Shown here: piece by piece, positions 23,410 through 35,713 of the stretch | Numbering within the stretch: the first letter of the stretch is position 1 | Layout of the letters: each line of letters starts with the position of its first letter | From: Tetmemena sp. SeJ-2015 | Lineage: Eukaryota; Ciliophora; Spirotrichea; Sporadotrichida; Oxytrichidae | DNA length: 64,000 nt | Direction: 5' to 3' | Assembly (NCBI GenBank): GCA_027382625.1 | Contig: JAJKFJ010022485.1 | Coordinates: 24,507 to 88,506, forward strand | Notes under the pieces: generated by a model | What the model was told of the DNA's origin: nothing | The model's database searches: none | Seen by the model: the letters and a program-made list of their open reading frames with translations, nothing else | Program-made: the position numbers and the translations under genes

Positions 23410-23537
23410 TTCTAATTTTATTATAATTGTTGCTCATTATTATTTAAACTCAATATTATTAAGGAAGCGCTTAAATTACATAAGAGAGTGACACAAATTG
23501 TAAACATATCTTCTTATTACATTTGTATATATCTGAA
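23410..23537. promoter_or_regulatory. Divergent promoter region
   Basis: 128 bp between the start codons of the minus-strand CWC22-like gene and the plus-strand amidohydrolase gene. Too short for anything but shared 5' UTRs and promoters; no specific motif identified. Confidence 0.45.
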
Positions 23538-24894
23538 ATGGAAAGCTACACTATGGATCCATCAGCTAATCCAGCCCTCAACTACGATTTCTTGAAGCAC
23601 ATGCAAGATCAGGGCTGCAACATCGAAAGCTTGATAGAGCTGAGACATGACATTCACATGCACCCTGAGGGAGGATTTCAAGAGCACGAGACACACAGGA
23701 AAATCAAAGAGAAGCTATTGAGCATTGGAGTCCTAGAGGAACAGATTAAAGTAGTGGCCAAAACTGGCTTCGTAGTGGATATCTAAGGAACTGCAGAAAC
23801 CGCAGAAGAGTAGACTGGTGTCAACTGCATAGCTCTTAGGGCAGAATGGATGGACTTCCCCAATTCCTGAGGATAACCCACAGTTGCCTTATAAGAGTGT
23901 TACTCCCTTCGCCCACATGTGTGGCCATGATGGCCATATTTGTGTTTAACTGGCAGCTGCCTAGGTAATCGTGAAAAACAAACACAAAATTTCCTAAGAA
24001 CAAGAAAATTAGACTTCTCTTTTAACCGGCTGAGGAGGGTCCAGGTGGTGCTGAGCCTATGATCAAAGAAGGATGCCTCGATGGCGTTGATGAAGTTTAT
24101 GGATTCCATAACATCCCTCATTTGATAATCTAAGTTTATTACTCAGTTCAATGAGGGAGAAGTGAGGATATGCGCTGGCCCTATCCTTGCCCAAGTTTCA
24201 GTAATTAAAATCACAGTTTATGGGAAGGGTGGACACGCCTCTGTGCCTCATCTATCTTAAGACGTGATAACTGCAGGTTCCTTCATTCTTAGCAACCTCC
24301 ACACCATCAAGTCACGATGCATTATTACATAATCATTTAATACCTTGCATTGACAGCAAGGAAAATTTCGTGTTCACTCTTTGCCAATTTGACAGTGGAT
24401 TCACTCACAACGTTCTTCCAGATAAAGCCTTTATGCAAGGAACGATCAGATCCTACAACAAAGAAGTCCTTGCAAAGATAAAAGAGAAAATTCACTTGAT
24501 TGCAGAGAATACTGCCCTTACCTTTAACTGCAGAGCAGAGATCGAATTCATTGATATGTATCCAGCTACTATCAATCACTTGAATGAGACTAGACACGTA
24601 CAAAGATTAGCACGCAAGTATCTTGGGGATCATCTAGTTCTAGAAGAGGAGCTTCCTCTCACAGCTCTTAATCAGATTTGATTTTTCATATAAGCGAGTG
24701 AAGACTTCTCCTTCTTCTTGGAAAATAAGCCAGGATGCATGTTCTTCCTTGGCACTAAGAAGCCTTCAGAGACAGTCACCAAGTCTCTTCACACTAGCAC
24801 CTACGATTTCAATGATGACATGATAGCCTATGGAGGTTATATCTATGCTCGTATAGTTGAAGACAGATTGGGAGTCAAGATCTTTAATGAATGA
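23538..24894 (+). CDS. M20D-type amidohydrolase (metal-dependent amino-acid amide hydrolase), frame-interrupted
   Basis: Starts with MESYTMDPSANPALNYDF. Family motifs in order: LRHDIHMHPEGGFQEHET, an MDG-like metal region (about 23850), MCGHDGH (metal ligands), LLFQPAEEGPGGAEPMI (catalytic Glu), YGFHNIPH, HNVLPDKAFMQGTIRSY, and a C-terminal MFFLGTKKPSE...YDFNDDMIAYGG. Such enzymes cleave amide bonds of N-acyl amino acids or conjugates using two metal ions. One or more introns are present (near 24120-24160, 24330 and 24690). At least three single-base shifts disrupt the frame near 23845-23875 and 23960-24000, so this is a pseudogene unless those are assembly errors. Confidence 0.75.
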
Positions 24895-25011
24895 ACTTAT
24901 TTACAATAATTATTCATTTGACTCTGTAATTGCTCAGATTAGATATGAGAGATTTTGTGTTTGGATTTTAAAATCAAATTTGAGATAAGTTTATAACTGC
25001 GCAATAAACAA

Positions 25012-26783
25012 ATGGCTTCCAAATCGAAGGAATTCTTTTCCTCAAATCCTCAGCCAGGTTATGGATCTTTTCAAACCCCACAACCTCCTCCACACTTTGT
25101 GATAAAGCATCCCTCTATGAGCAGTTAGCAACCTCATGATTTGAGATCCACTTAATTTGCAAATTTGCAATCCCTACAAGCTGCTAGTTCACAAGCAATA
25201 CCTCCAACCAGCATTTCAAGAGATAGCCATCACTTAACTCACTAAAACTTCCAGCAGAATAGGTTTCTTAATCACCATCTAGCCTAATTTCCAACTCATC
25301 ATAAAAACAAAGCTGATCTTCAAAACTAAAAGTAACCTTGGTCTCCTGTTAAAGGCAATCCAAATCATGTCTTCAAGCAAGGTTCTGTGAATCAAAGTGA
25401 GAGATTCTCAGGAATAGGTGATCAGAAATTTAGTCAAAGTTTGGTTAAAGCAGCATTATATTTTTATTATAAGTTTGAGACCTCTAGATCAGAATCAGCT
25501 TCCTTCTCTTGGATTTAGTATTCCCTAGAAATAGAATAGCTTTGACCCAAATGCTTTTGCGACTGACAAGAAGTACTTATTTGGGCGACCTCCCTAAGTT
25601 CTGTTAGCATTTACAGCCCCAGTTAAAGTTGTAAATCTGCTAGGGAATTGATTTGAATGTATTTTAAATTTCCCCTTGACTTTGGATTTGAATAATCTTG
25701 CGGCATCTTTGACTAACCTCAACAACTTGTAAGTATTAGACTGAATCACTTCTTTAATGAGAAATAACTATCTACATTAGGTCTGAGAGCGCCCCCAGCC
25801 TAGAGAGCAGCCAGTTGTTCCAAGCGCTGTTTCTTTTGAAGAAGATCATGATTAGACTTGGAAACTTGATTATGACTTGGATTTTAGAATTATTGCTCAA
25901 TATATGACATGCACTGATGTGAACGAGCCTCTCTTCCAGCAGAACAAGAGCAGACTCCACAGAATCAAGCGAGGACTCAGAGACTTTATCAAGAGCTTTG
26001 CAATCAAGGATGCAGTCAGAACCAAAGTCTCCTAAGTCCTCATTGATACAGAGGCCATAACAAACCAGGCACTTAACTTTAATCCCTAGTGGTCATTTGA
26101 TCACCTAACAACTCAAAATTGTTATAAGCGTAGTGAATAGATTTAAAATTAAGGGAGCCCTTAGAGATAGAGCAACTCTCAATTGTCAGCAGGAGCAGAT
26201 TTGAAACCTCCAGTGATTGTGAAGAGTTAAGTTGTAAGAATATTAAAATAAACTATCGTTATTAGGTGTGTGCTGACTTGCTGGGAAAGAGACAGAGAGA
26301 AGTTGAGCAGCAGGTTTACAGACAGATGGCCACTGATCGAAACAAATCTGCTACTTCTTTAGCAAACGTTTCCTGCTTCTAAAAGATTCAAGAAGGATAT
26401 GATCCTTGATGACCCAGCAGACTAAAAGCACTCTCAACCCTCAACTAGTTAGTTTACTGCTCCCTCCTCCTAAGATGCTCACCAAATATATAAATATATA
26501 ATATTAGAATATTATATTCATTTAAAGTGATAAGGAGTCATCGTTTTCCTTACTTGTAGGGAAATCTATAGTTATTCCTAAGAAAAGCCGTTTCTTGACT
26601 TTCTAGGATGCAGAGAAGCTCTTGGGCCAAGAAACTGCCAAGCCAAAGGCAAAGTCAGCTGCAGAAACGCATTAGATCCTAAACTTTGAAAAAGCCAACT
26701 TCATCTCTGGCAAGTTCGCTTAATGCAAGTTCTTCAATCCCTCTTCCTCTAAAAAGAAAATTGAGCCTTCAAATGAAAACTGA
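25012..26783 (+). CDS. Unrecognised Gln/Asn/Ser-rich protein
   Basis: ATG 25012 opens MASKSKEFFSSNPQPGYGSF, followed by about 150 residues rich in Gln, His and Asn, with many TAA/TAG Gln codons. A more ordered segment lies at 25850-26110 (LDYDLDFRIIAQYMTCTDVN, SRLHRIKRGLRDFIKSFAI, VLIDTEAITNQALNFN). Another segment near 26280 contains ERDREKLSSRF- or GKRQREVEQQV-type helix, depending on frame. The last exon (about 26570-26783) reads KKSRFLTFQDAEKLLG to TGA. Several introns or IESs are needed to connect the parts. I do not recognise a family. Confidence 0.5.
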
Positions 26784-27149
26784 TCCTACTCTTCCTTTGC
26801 AAACCCATTTATCAATTTGCATATCTTGCTTTATATATTTTGCTAAATTTGAACTTAATCATGTCTGAAGTTGAACAATTAAAAAATAAATTTAATTATT
26901 AAATAAAGCTTGGCTGAAATTTGAGAAGCAAGCCTTAGACTGAGTTTGAGTGAGGAGTTGAAATGCGAGTGGGCTTGATAATTATTTTTGATATTGATTG
27001 CTTTAACTGAAATGGTTGTACAAGATTTATAAGATTTGTTTATTTGTAGACTTCTATTCTTTATTATTCTTTCTTTTAAAGAGAGCATTATAATTTTAAA
27101 TTGGCCTAAACATTTGCGTAAGAAGAAATAAAACGAGTACTCTGAGATA
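26784..27149. other. Intergenic AT-rich DNA
   Basis: 366 bp with no convincing coding signal. It probably holds the 3' UTR of the preceding gene and the promoter of the next. Confidence 0.4.
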
Positions 27150-27530
27150 ATGAGCTATTGTATGATGCTGCCATTCGATAACAAGTCTGGAAGTCTGATG
27201 AGTTGCTTGAGAGATCTGACTGTGGCAAAGAGCAGAGACCTTGGAAAGGAGGAGTAACTAGAGTATGATTTGATGTTGGGGGAGATCCTTTGGCAGGTCA
27301 ATCTATTTGAAAAGATAAGGCAGTGGTGTCATACCAATTATATAATTAATATTATTATATAGTTTCAGTAGGATTCTTTTATATAAATGTAATTGAGAAA
27401 TAATATTTTTATCATCTTAGATTAAGAAACTATATCCTCTTTTGTATGCGGTTATATCGAATTTCAATATAGAAAACTTTAAATATATTAAAAGAAATAT
27501 AAGAATCTTGATGGAAAGGCGAGACAATGA
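27150..27530 (+). CDS. Unrecognised small protein or upstream exon of the HECT gene
   Basis: Open frame of 126 codons from ATG 27150 to TGA 27528-27530. Its first two thirds look like real protein (MLPFDNKSGSLMSCLRDLTV, EEQLEYDLMLGEILWQ). The last third is AT-rich and may be an intron, since TATCATCTTAG near 27420 could be an acceptor that leads in another frame (LYPLLYAVISNFNIENF) directly into the HECT gene start at 27553. It is therefore either a separate small gene or the true 5' part of the ligase gene. Confidence 0.4.
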
Positions 27531-27552
27531 TTTCCTCTTCTCTAATTTATTC

Positions 27553-30500
27553 ATGAGTATAAATGCAATGCATAATTTGAAGAGCTAGAAACCTAATTAG
27601 AAGAAGGTAGTTGAGAAATACCGAGAGGAGAAGGTGCAGATTTAGACTAATAAACTGCAGGAGGAGAAGGCCTTCGTCCTACAACGCTATCTCAAAGGCT
27701 ACTAAGCTAGAATGAAACTCCGCAAACAATAAACACTCACTAACTATATATGTATATTAAATCAGAGTGTGATTAGTTTACGAGGGAGAGCTGGCCAAGA
27801 ACATCGGAGATTTAGAAAAACTGAGCCAGTTAATTCTAATGCAAAAGAACCAGACTTTCTATCTCCCTCTTAAGAATATTCATTTCTATTTCAATTTTAG
27901 AACTTCTTACAGCTTGTGCGATAATTCAACTTGCTAAAGAGACTAAGAATATGGCCTAAACATCGAAATAAAAACTATTATATCAAGTAATCTCTGAGAT
28001 AGTGATAGGGCTTTCTAAATGGCTGTAGAGGGGCTTAGAGAAGCCTGAGAATAATTTCTTAATCTCTCTCTTTTCTAAGAGTTCTCAGGCACCTCCAGCT
28101 TTGAAGGAAGTCGGGAGGACAAACTACCCTCTCTTCTTGAAAGCCATTTTTGAGATGCTGCCTGATATAGGAATGTCGATAATATAAGGCAGTGGATTTT
28201 TGCTCCTAGTAGACTAGAGTTGCATGTAGCTTTCGAAGGTATTCCTCAAGAAAGAAAGAACATGGTAACTATGGCCACCAAGACTGCTCTATGCCTCGTG
28301 GCTGGATTTTCAAAGGCAGATAATCAAAGTTATAAAAGATAATAGATTAAAATTATTGCTAATAGTTTAGAACTTATGAGCACTTCATCGCTTTGCAGTT
28401 TAATTTCGTGAATGAGTTCCTCTCTATTCCAAGCATCCTGAGATATGTCGTTCCTTTCTTGAAAGCAAATGCTTTCTCTCCTCTTTCTGCAACTGATCTC
28501 ACTTTGCCAGAAGCTATCAGCTTTAAGGATCATAATAGTTTAATGTTATTATATATTTATGATTTAAATCTTTACTCTTCCTACTACTTCTCAAAGCAAG
28601 TGGACATGTCAGTAGTAGAGCGAGAGGAGCAGAAGAAAGACCACGAAGGCAACTTACTGCAAGAACTCAACAAGGATGAGAGAAAGATGTTCATCTTTGC
28701 AAACACCTTTGAGCTATTGCATACCATTCTGATAGATAAGATGGACGCTTTCAAAATATACCCAGTTCTCCAAGTACTTGAATTAAGTGCGCAACACCTT
28801 CCTAAACTATCAATCATTAACATCAATAATGTTTTAGTATGGTTATTTAAGATTAGGAGAATCTTTGATTTAGAGAATGCTTCCATAGACGACTACATTA
28901 TGGTTACCATCCTCAGAAACTAGCTCAATATTTATAATCACTCTTTTAAATTCTAAGCTGTCTGCAATCCTTGACTTCAAAACCACTTCAAAGATATTCG
29001 GACACATCTTCGGAGAGACAGTCAATAAAAAGCACTCTATCTTCGAGGACTCTTTCAATCCCCAAGCAGCCATCGCTCTCACTAAAGTCTACTCCACAAT
29101 CCTTATGATCAATAAAAATAAAAGCTTTGTATATTTTTAATTACGATTTCTAAAGGAAGCCAAAGAGTATTTCAGCAGATAATTCTAGGCATCGCTTTCA
29201 ACGAACCAGTGTTGTTCAAACTGTGGCGCTTCATTGACGTTTACTGCGGTATAGAGTCTCTGCTTGTGAGGAATGTGCGAGAGTCAGCCTATGAGTAGTA
29301 CAACTCGTTTGTGCACTCGCTCAGTCTCTTCTGCTTAGCCTTCACCAGAAACCTGTGGGTGACTAGCTTTGAAGACTTCCTGAAGAACCCTAGTACTTTG
29401 AGAGGAAGGATGTTGTGGGTATGGTCTAACTACTTCAAATAGAGTAGTTTATTTAAAATGTGTGTGTTTATATTTCTTCGGCCTCTTATAATAGACTTGA
29501 TAGTGGAGAACAAGACAGCATAACCAGCCATGCTTGATGAAGTTCGTACTCTATTCAAGCAGTGTTCTGTTGAGGCTGCTGCATGAGTAGTTTGCAATTA
29601 AGGATTATATTGACCCCACTGCCTGGGACATAAAGGAAGTTAACTGGACAAAACATCCTCAAAACTTAGGACTTCCCTCCAGAGATCAAAACGAATCATC
29701 TAGTTCATGCCTGAATCAGATATTATAAAGTATAATGAATGCATTCCCTTTGACGTTAGAGCCACCCTCTCTTTTAGTAGACATACTAAATAAATGATTA
29801 TATTTATTGACGATAAAGAATGATGTGTCGAAGAACTAGTACGTTTAGAAGGTGTAAGTGTAAATCAGGAGAAGCAACTTGTTCTAAGATGGCTTTCACG
29901 CCTTCAGTAAGGTTGGTAACCTGAAGTCTATAGTGGGAGTGGTATTTATCAATGAAATGGGAATGAGAGAAGAGGGAATGGATGCAGGAGGTCTTTTCAA
30001 AGAGTTCTTAGTTAATTACAAGTTTATTTATAATTATAATTATAGTAAACTTGGCGTAGATAGTATTCAACCCAGGCTATGGATTATTCCTGCTGACTGA
30101 AAAGGAAAAAGAGTTGTACCCAAATGCCCAGTCTAGCATTCTTTTTGGGAAGCACGATATAGAGTACTTCAATTTCTTGGGTAAACTTCTGGGCAAGGCC
30201 ATGTATCAGGGAATAACTCTCGAACCCAAGTTTGCTGACTTCTTCCTCAGGAAGCTCATAGGAATAATAGAGAGATAATATAATGCTTATTTGTAAATAG
30301 GGAAGTAGAACTCTCTAAACGATTTGAAGTCATTAGATCCAGCACTGTACAAATCCCTTTTGCAGTTGAGGAATTACGATGGAGATGTGGAAGATCTGTG
30401 TCTCTCTTTCTCTATCACAGATGAAAACGAAGTGACTGGGGAGAGGAAAGAAGTAGACTTGATCCCTGGTGGGTCCTAGATTTCAGTCACCAACAAGAAC

Positions 30501-31118
30501 AAGTTCAATAAAATTTTATCAGAGTTTAAATAGATTATAGTTCAGGTACATATACTTGATGGCCGATTTCAGGCTGAATAAGAGAATCAAGGAGCAGGCA
30601 GATGCTTTTGTGAGGGGTTTCCATGAGCTCATCCCTCTCCACTGGCTGCAGATCTTCAACGAGAGAGAAATGCAGATGCTCATCTCTGGCGCTCAGTAAG
30701 GTCTAAATGTCAAGGATCTTATGAAGCACACAAAATATATTATACATTTAATGCGATACAAAGTATATGGGAGGCTTCAGTGCATCTAGTTCAGTAATAA
30801 AGACATTCTGGAAAATTCACAATGCACTATATAGATTTTTGTTCTAAAATGGTAGAGACTGAATTCTCAATAGACGAGCAGAGTAAGTTGCTGAAATTTG
30901 TGACTTCTTGTCCAAGGCAACCACTGATGGGATTCGCAAGTCTGTAACCTCAGTTTTCCATTTCCAAGCTAGATGCCGATGGCAATCCTGATGAGAAACT
31001 CCCCACTGCTAGTACTTGCTTCAACGTACTCAGACTTCCTAGCTACTCAAATTCAAAAGTAATGAAGTAGAAGGTCTTATATGCCATAAATGCTAATGCT
31101 GGCTTTGAACTTGCATGA
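27553..31118 (+). CDS. HECT-type E3 ubiquitin ligase (UBE3B/UBE3C/Hul5 group)
   Basis: The N-terminal part has a basic helix and an IQ-like motif (AFVLQRYLKGYQARMKLRKQ), as in UBE3B and UBE3C, then alpha-helical regions broken by many short introns. The C-terminal HECT domain is clear: GMREEGMDAGGLFKEFL, YGLFLLTEKEKELYPN, FNFLGKLLGKAMYQGI, LRNYDGDVEDLCLSFSI, LIPGGSQISVTNKNK, ADFRLNKRIKEQADAF, WLQIFNEREMQMLISGAQ, and the active-site segment LPTASTCFNVLRLPSYS with catalytic Cys codon at 31017-31019. TGA at 31116-31118 follows NANAGFELA, leaving the usual short C-terminal tail. It transfers ubiquitin through a Cys thioester. The true start may be at 27150. Confidence 0.92.
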
Positions 31119-31239
31119 TCTTGAGGGACAAGCCCTTTAATTGTGATAGTATTTTTGAGAATTTAAAGTCTTACTTTATTAGATCTTTCTCAAAATCATA
31201 AACTGTTTAAGATTCAATAAAATAAAGTATAAGAGTGAT

Positions 31240-32107
31240 ATGGTAGAATTAGGAAAGAGTAAATGGACTGACAAGTTGAAGGAGACAACTCATCTTGGCA
31301 GAATATATCCAGATACTCTAATCTTCAACGATTCAAAGAGACTAAAGCAAGCTTAGTCAAGTGCCTCAAATGCATAAATTAGACGTCTATCACGATGGAA
31401 GACTTGTCTATGGAATAGAGACTACTTATCTTCAACCAAATTAGCAAGAACATCTTCAAATCCGAAGTTCTCAAAATAGGGCATCACATTGGTGCTCATG
31501 TGACGCCTGATGTAAAGATGCGACACCTTTACTTTTGAAGGCATGTGAATACATTAGTGAAGTCATCGTTAACTCAGGAGATTTAGTAGACTGTATTGCA
31601 TTCACCACTAAATAAAGAGAGGACTTTTAAGGCTGGCGGTGGAGGAGGTGGCCCCAACCCAGCAAGGATGGCTGATGCAAACTAGCCAAGAGTAGTGGCT
31701 TTTGGTTGTGGAATTGGAGGTCACATGCACCATCTCAAAGTATATTATGTGGACAATTAGTAAGATTTGAAATCTTTCTTACTAATTTCTTCAGTTGGTT
31801 ATAATGCGATTGAAAAGCAAATAAAATTTAATGAACAAATTTATAGGCTGATGAAAAAATGCAAATCGAAACTAACTACACTTTATCAGATACTTTGAAG
31901 GAACGATATGGACTTATTCTCATCGCTTGCTTGATAGAAGTGCCTTATGTATTTTTCCCTTAAAATGAAGTATTTTAAGCTTGTTAATTGCTATCTATAA
32001 ATTCATGTACACTTTTATACAAAGACAAATCAAAGAGGAGAAAAGGAAAGGTTAAATGTTTCAGAAATATTCCAATAATTTAAAATGAATTAAATTAATC
32101 CAATTGA
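31240..32107 (+). CDS. Probable jacalin-like beta-prism domain protein
   Basis: ATG 31240 starts MVELGKSKWTDKLKETTHLG. Segments then resemble a jacalin-like fold: LDVYHDGRLVYGIETTYL, ACEYISEVIVNSGDLVDCIAFTTK, a Gly run (KAGGGGGG) and PRVVAFGCGIGGHMHHLKVYYVDN, the last matching the FG...G.I..L.VY strand pattern. A second exon (from about 31841, after TTTATAG) reads ADEKMQIETNYTLSDTLK onward. Single-base shifts, one in a TTTT run at about 31627, separate the segments. Jacalin folds often bind glycans, but binding residues cannot be assigned here. It could be another beta-prism or MABP-like family. Confidence 0.5.
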
Positions 32108-32375
32108 TAATAATTGTGGTCCGAGTGTGGAGATGAATTTTATGTGAAGTATAATCAAACTTTATGAATTTTAATCATGCTTTATAAATGACTTGGCTAG
32201 AAGCCAATAGAATCAGGCTCCTAAATGGATTATATTGATTAATCGCAGAGTCAAGTTTATCTTAAGAATTTGGGTGATATCGGACAACAAGAATGAGATT
32301 TTAAAAATATTATTAAAGAACATCAACAAACTATAAGATCGTATTTTTAAGAATGATTCTCTAAAGAGAGAAAAA
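32108..32375. other. Convergent intergenic spacer
   Basis: 268 bp between two stop codons facing each other. It is AT-rich with no gene seen. Confidence 0.45.
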
Positions 32376-33451
32376 TCATTATGAGTAATTAGAGCCCGAG
32401 TCCGAGTTCTCATTCGAAGATTCTTCCTCATCGGTCAAACTGTCCTCTCGTGACTTTCTTTTGTTTGTTTTTAGCTCTTAATTGATCATAATTTTGTCTT
32501 TCTCAACTTTAAAAACATACCTTAATAATTTGGATGATGCACTGTTTATCTTATTTTGGCATCTCAAAACATAATTTTATTTATTATTCAATTAAGTATG
32601 ATCTCTAATGGTTGCAGTCGCAATTTGCGGAGCAATATTTCCCATCTTTCCGGCATGAGCAATAATTCTAAATACAGGGTCTTGTGCATGCGCATTTTAA
32701 TATGGGCTTTTCACTCTTGTTGTTCCTCTTAAGATAATTTTTTCTTTAAGTATTCTTCTCCTTGAAAGCATCTACAAATAAATATACTCTAAGTTATAAT
32801 ATTACAGAATCAAACATTCACTTTATGCTTTAGGATAGTGTTATGGATATGATCTGGGTATTTTTATTTAATTTGCTGGATTTGGGCCTGTCGCTCATCT
32901 TCATGCTCTCCATCATTTTTACATCCCTCGAGGTAGTTTTATAATTAAATCCTCGAAAAATATTTTAGAATAATTTTAAATAGAAGTAGCAATTAGTGCA
33001 GTGTTTGAGTTTTTAAAAGCAGCGACAGTATCTTTAGATGCACTCAGAGTTCTTGCAATTGCAGCATGCAGGCTCTTCCTCTGCCACTTATTCTAAATTA
33101 ATGATTAAGAATTGACTTCAGGGATTTCCTGTGTGCTGTTTGCCGCTGAATAATTTCTTCGTAGCTCCTCCATGCTCTCTGCCGAGTTATTTTGTCTCGA
33201 CAGTGAATAGAATATATATTTATCCTTAAAATGAAATGAATCATCTAGATCCTGATCTGACATCATCATCTTTGAGAGCATCCTTAATTTACTGCATGCT
33301 TATGCAGAAGCCAATTTTTCCAAATTCAAAGCGCAGGGCACTTAAGGCGCCTTCAGATTTTCCATGAGAGCTTTAAAGTTAAGGTTTGCTGACTGCTCTG
33401 AGGATTTTGTCGACCCTTAATTTTGATTAGATTATAATTAACCGAATCCAT
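32376..33451 (-). CDS. Tesmin/TSO1/LIN54-like CXC-domain DNA-binding protein
   Basis: Two Cys-rich CXC motifs on the minus strand: CCNCKNSECIQRYCRCF followed by LKHCTNC (about 33010-33085), and CACTRPCIQNYCSCRKDGKY followed by CSANCDCNH (about 32610-32700). This tandem arrangement binds zinc and DNA (CHR-type elements) in LIN54, tesmin and TSO1. Before them is an N-terminal region with LNLEKLASAQACSKLRML and DQDLDDSFHF; after them an acidic Ser-rich tail (REDSLTDEEESSNENSDSGS). Introns and one probable IES (33414-33445) are needed. TGA is at 32376-32378. It likely regulates cell-cycle or developmental genes. Confidence 0.8.
33414..33445 (-). other. Possible IES just after the CXC gene start, pointer TCG
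   Basis: Joining at TCG removes 32 bp and gives MDSTKSSEQSANLNF in frame with the rest of the protein. Only a 3 bp repeat supports it, so an alternative start or intron remains possible. Confidence 0.4.
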
Positions 33452-34329
33452 AATATGTATCATTAATTTAAAGAGTGTTATAATTTTTAAGAAGAAAATA
33501 ATTTTTATTAAAGATTTTTGGTTTTAAAAATAAAGCATATTTAGAAATGAACAGCATATTCTTCAAATTACTTTTATCTTTAGAAATGTTTATAAATCCA
33601 GAGAGATTAAAATTGAGATGATTGTCATCGGAGTTGCTTTCGTAATTGCTCGCAGCATATTTTGTCTTCGAGTGTGTGACTTAATCAATATCCACTACTC
33701 AAATTAATTAAATTAATTCAATGAAATAAATAAATTTTATTTTATATAATAAATATAAAAAGCCATTTATTATAAACTTTTATGTTATAATAAATTAAAA
33801 ATTTATAAAAGTAAATATCTTCGTTTTTTGCAATAATTTAGGGAAGAAGCTCTCCAACAAAGGATAATAATAAATTTAGATCCTTTCTCTAGGTAAGAAT
33901 TTTTTTTTTTAAATAAATAAGCCTTTTATGCACCTAAGAACTCTATAGAAGGTTTACTTTAATAAAAAAAATACTATTATGAATTAATTTACTTTCTCCA
34001 AAACCATTTTGATGTCTTTTAAACTCAAATAAGATTTAAAACCAGATTTATTTATTTTATAATCAATAATTTTAATATAAATAATTCATTTAACAAATTC
34101 AAATAAATAAGAAAAGATATCTAATTTTTAATTCTCTGAAGATAAAAAAGAATAGCTAATCGACACGATAATAATATGAATTCTCTTTATTAGAAAACTT
34201 TTAATTATAAAAATTATAATTCTAAACGAGAATAATGAATAATTTAGTTTTTTAATTAACAATACTTTATAATAAGATATAAAATTTTTTAAATGAATGG
34301 TTTAAATGCTATTCCACAGACTCTTTGTC
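33452..34329. other. AT-rich intergenic or germline-limited DNA
   Basis: Nearly 900 bp of very AT-rich DNA with poly-A/T tracts. No credible gene, RNA or repeat seen. Confidence 0.4.
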
Positions 34330-35100
34330 TTGAGTTTTAAATTTTTGCCTTAGCCTTAAGATTTCTTTTAGCTGTTTGTGGAGATAATTTTCTGAGAGCT
34401 ATCGTAACTTGAGACATTGAAGGGAGGGGGTTGAGGGTTTGTTGAGATACTTGAGAGAGCTCTTGATAAACTTATTATCAATCTGTTTCATATCAAGTTC
34501 AGAGATTTTACTCAATTTTTATTCTCTGAATTGAAAGTTCCTCTCGTTATATTTATTTATAAATACCTTCTAATCTGTAAATTATTTATTAAAAAAGAAA
34601 AATGGTTTATTTTAATGAATTATTTGCGTTGAATAATATTATAATATCTACAAAATAATGTAACATATATTATTCTGGTTTTTAATTAAATAGCTTTAAT
34701 ATTATAATCAATCTCTTGCACTAGACGCTGTCTTCTTAATAATTCTCACTATCACATTATACAAGCTCCAGAAGTTAGGTAAATTAATTCTATAATAATT
34801 ATTTAAGAACTTATCTTATTTATAATTAAGCGATAATAAATTCGGAAATTATATTTTAAGGTAGAAATCTTTATATTTTTTAAAATTCTCTCTCTTTTTC
34901 TTTTCTGTAAGTTATTTAAGTACACTCTACTGTGGATTTTTTAAAAAAGAATTTGCGAATTTGGGTAGTAGCTCTGAATAAATAGAGTTCTCTTTGATTA
35001 TTTGATTTAGGTTAGCAAATCTATAAGCCCAAATAACTGACGAAGACTCCTTCTCAAAATATTCTAATCTTTACCCCAAGCATAATTTTTTATTGGCTAA
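34330..35100 (-). CDS. Unrecognised gene in at least two coding segments
   Basis: Minus-strand segment 34708-35100 is open for about 130 codons (SSSVIWAYRFANLNQIIKEN, SIYSELLPKFANSFLKNPQ, YRINLPNFWSLYNVIVRI) to a TGA. A second segment at about 34330-34560 reads FREQKLSKISELDMKQIDNK, KSSLKYLNKPSTPSLQCLKL and LHKQLKEILRLRQKF. The 34560-34710 gap is AT-rich and may be an intron or IES. A less certain upstream piece is at 35170-35390. Composition is protein-like (charged helices), but no family is recognised and the ends are uncertain. Confidence 0.45.
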
Positions 35101-35713
35101 ATTTCATCCCTTCTACTTATTCAATAAATAAAAAAATTAATTATCTGCTTATAATGAATTCCTATTTTTTTCTTTTATTTTTATTAGGAATTGACGTCAC
35201 TTAAGACTCTCTTATTCTTAAATTGGGAAAAACACCCCTTAAATTAGATTTACTTGAGGGTTAATGTGAATTTCACACTCTTAGGTAAAGGTCATCTCTA
35301 TATTTCAAGTTATTATTAATCTGAATCTCTCACCAATTCAGTCGTGAATCACTATCACTTATTATCAGGGACATTAAATCTTAAAATATATCTTCAAAAT
35401 GCTTAATTTTCTCTAAGTTTACTTTTAAATAAATAACTAATTCAATCATAAATATAAAAGATTAGTCACTTAAAATCTTGGAAAATAACTCAATTAAAAA
35501 ACATTAAGAATACATAAAGACTACTACTTAAAATAATTATTTGATAACAGAAAATTTTTAGAGACCTTTAATTATTTTAATGCTTTATTTAGGTAATTTA
35601 AAATATATTTTCAGCTATTTAATTAAGACATTAAAAACGTTTTTATTTTCCTTGAGCTTAAAATTTTAATTGAGTATTAAGCCTATTTTAATTTGATCTA
35701 ATCTTCTAGAAAA
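35101..35713. other. Mostly AT-rich DNA
   Basis: Poorly coding. 35170-35390 may contain further exons of the unknown minus-strand gene (for example INPQVNLIQGVFFPIQEQE). Otherwise nothing is recognised. Confidence 0.35.
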
